A stretch of DNA of 6,131 bases, taken from NCBI GenBank assembly GCA_002448495.1, contig DJYL01000037.1, forward strand, positions 1 to 6,131, given 5' to 3'. Under the pieces are notes generated by a model. That model had not been told where the DNA came from. It saw only the letters and a program-made list of their open reading frames with translations, and did not search any database. Shown here in pieces: positions 5,955 through 6,131 of the stretch. The DNA is from Pseudoselenomonas ruminantium. GTDB lineage: Bacteria; Bacillota; Negativicutes; Selenomonadales; Selenomonadaceae. The position numbers and the translations under genes are program-made. How positions within the stretch are numbered: the first letter of the stretch is position 1; every line of letters begins with the position of its first letter.

Positions 5955-6039
5955 GCGGATGTGGCGGAACTGGCAGACGCGCTGGACTTAGGATCCAGTG
6001 CCGCAAGGCGTATGGGTTCGACCCCCTTCATCCGCACCA
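5955..6039 (+). tRNA. tRNA-Leu (anticodon UAG), CCA encoded
   Basis: The acceptor stem GCGGATG (5955-5961) pairs fully with CATCCGC (6029-6035), followed by discriminator A and an encoded CCA (6037-6039). The anticodon stem CTGGA/TCCAG (5982-5986 and 5994-5998) encloses loop CTTAGGA with anticodon TAG at 5989-5991, reading CUA and related CUN leucine codons. A long variable arm (GCC-GCAA-GGC, 6000-6009) marks a class II tRNA and, with A as discriminator, fits leucine. The T loop is TTCGACC (6017-6023). The T stem has one T-T mismatch (6013 with 6027), otherwise paired. The total length is 85 bases. Confidence 0.97.
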
Positions 6040-6048
6040 AATGAAAGC

Positions 6049-6079
6049 AAGGCGATAGCTTATGGGCTGTCGCTTTTTT
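6049..6079 (+). terminator. Intrinsic terminator after tRNA-Leu
   Basis: GCGATAGC (6052-6059) pairs with GCTGTCGC (6066-6073) through 8 bp with one G-T wobble, around a 6-base loop. Six T (6074-6079) follow directly, and the A-rich 5' flank extends the pairing. It starts 10 bases after the tRNA end and closes a single-tRNA transcription unit. Confidence 0.9.
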
Positions 6080-6098
6080 GTTACAATTTTTTCGTGTA

Positions 6099-6127
6099 TT
6101 GACTTATTGTCTGCTATCGGTTACAAT
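6099..6127 (+). promoter_or_regulatory. Consensus-like promoter firing out of the right edge
   Basis: TTGACT (6099-6104), a 17-base spacer and TACAAT (6122-6127) repeat the design of the tRNA-Leu promoter. The start site would fall just past the window, so the gene it serves is not visible. Confidence 0.65.
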
Positions 6128-6131
6128 GTAC

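Overview
The window looks like ordinary chromosome from an anaerobic Firmicute, most likely of the Negativicutes (Selenomonas-like). The grounds are moderate GC with AT-rich promoters, AGGAGG-type ribosome sites, a signal-peptide protein of a kind I associate with that group, a PflX-type radical SAM protein and a eukaryotic-type hexokinase beside rpoN. The taxonomic call is inference from gene content; no rRNA or other phylogenetic marker is present. I see no mobile element, CRISPR array or phage gene.

Layout, left to right. Bases 2-106 are the Lys/Ala/Glu-rich tail of an unidentified plus-strand gene. A small exported protein of unknown function follows (121-846), then an orphan PflX/COG1313-type radical SAM protein (880-1779); close spacing suggests one transcript. 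A perfect -10 box at 1826-1831 then precedes the hexokinase gene (1876-3153) and rpoN, encoding sigma-54 (3193-4566). The 39-base gap between these two holds no terminator, so they are probably cotranscribed. rpoN meets a convergent AraC-family regulator gene (4567-5415, minus strand) with no base between the two stop codons.

The AraC gene is divergent from a small gene (5578-5904) whose product resembles only the N-terminal part of diaminopimelate epimerase (DapF) and lacks the catalytic cysteine. Between the two genes lies an almost perfect 16/17-base inverted repeat with arms just inside the two opposing -10 boxes. It looks like a shared operator. The right end is a self-contained tRNA-Leu(UAG) unit with its own consensus promoter and intrinsic terminator, followed by another consensus-like promoter firing out of the window.

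How the genes may work together: hexokinase would make sugar 6-phosphates for glycolysis, and sigma-54 in Firmicutes often serves sugar-transport operons, so the hexokinase-rpoN pair fits carbon metabolism. The AraC protein has a cupin-like sensor domain suited to a small ligand and probably controls itself and the DapF-like gene. No complete new multi-gene system is evident. The most unusual items are the catalytically dead DapF-like half protein with its shared dyad operator, and the eukaryotic-type hexokinase paired with rpoN.
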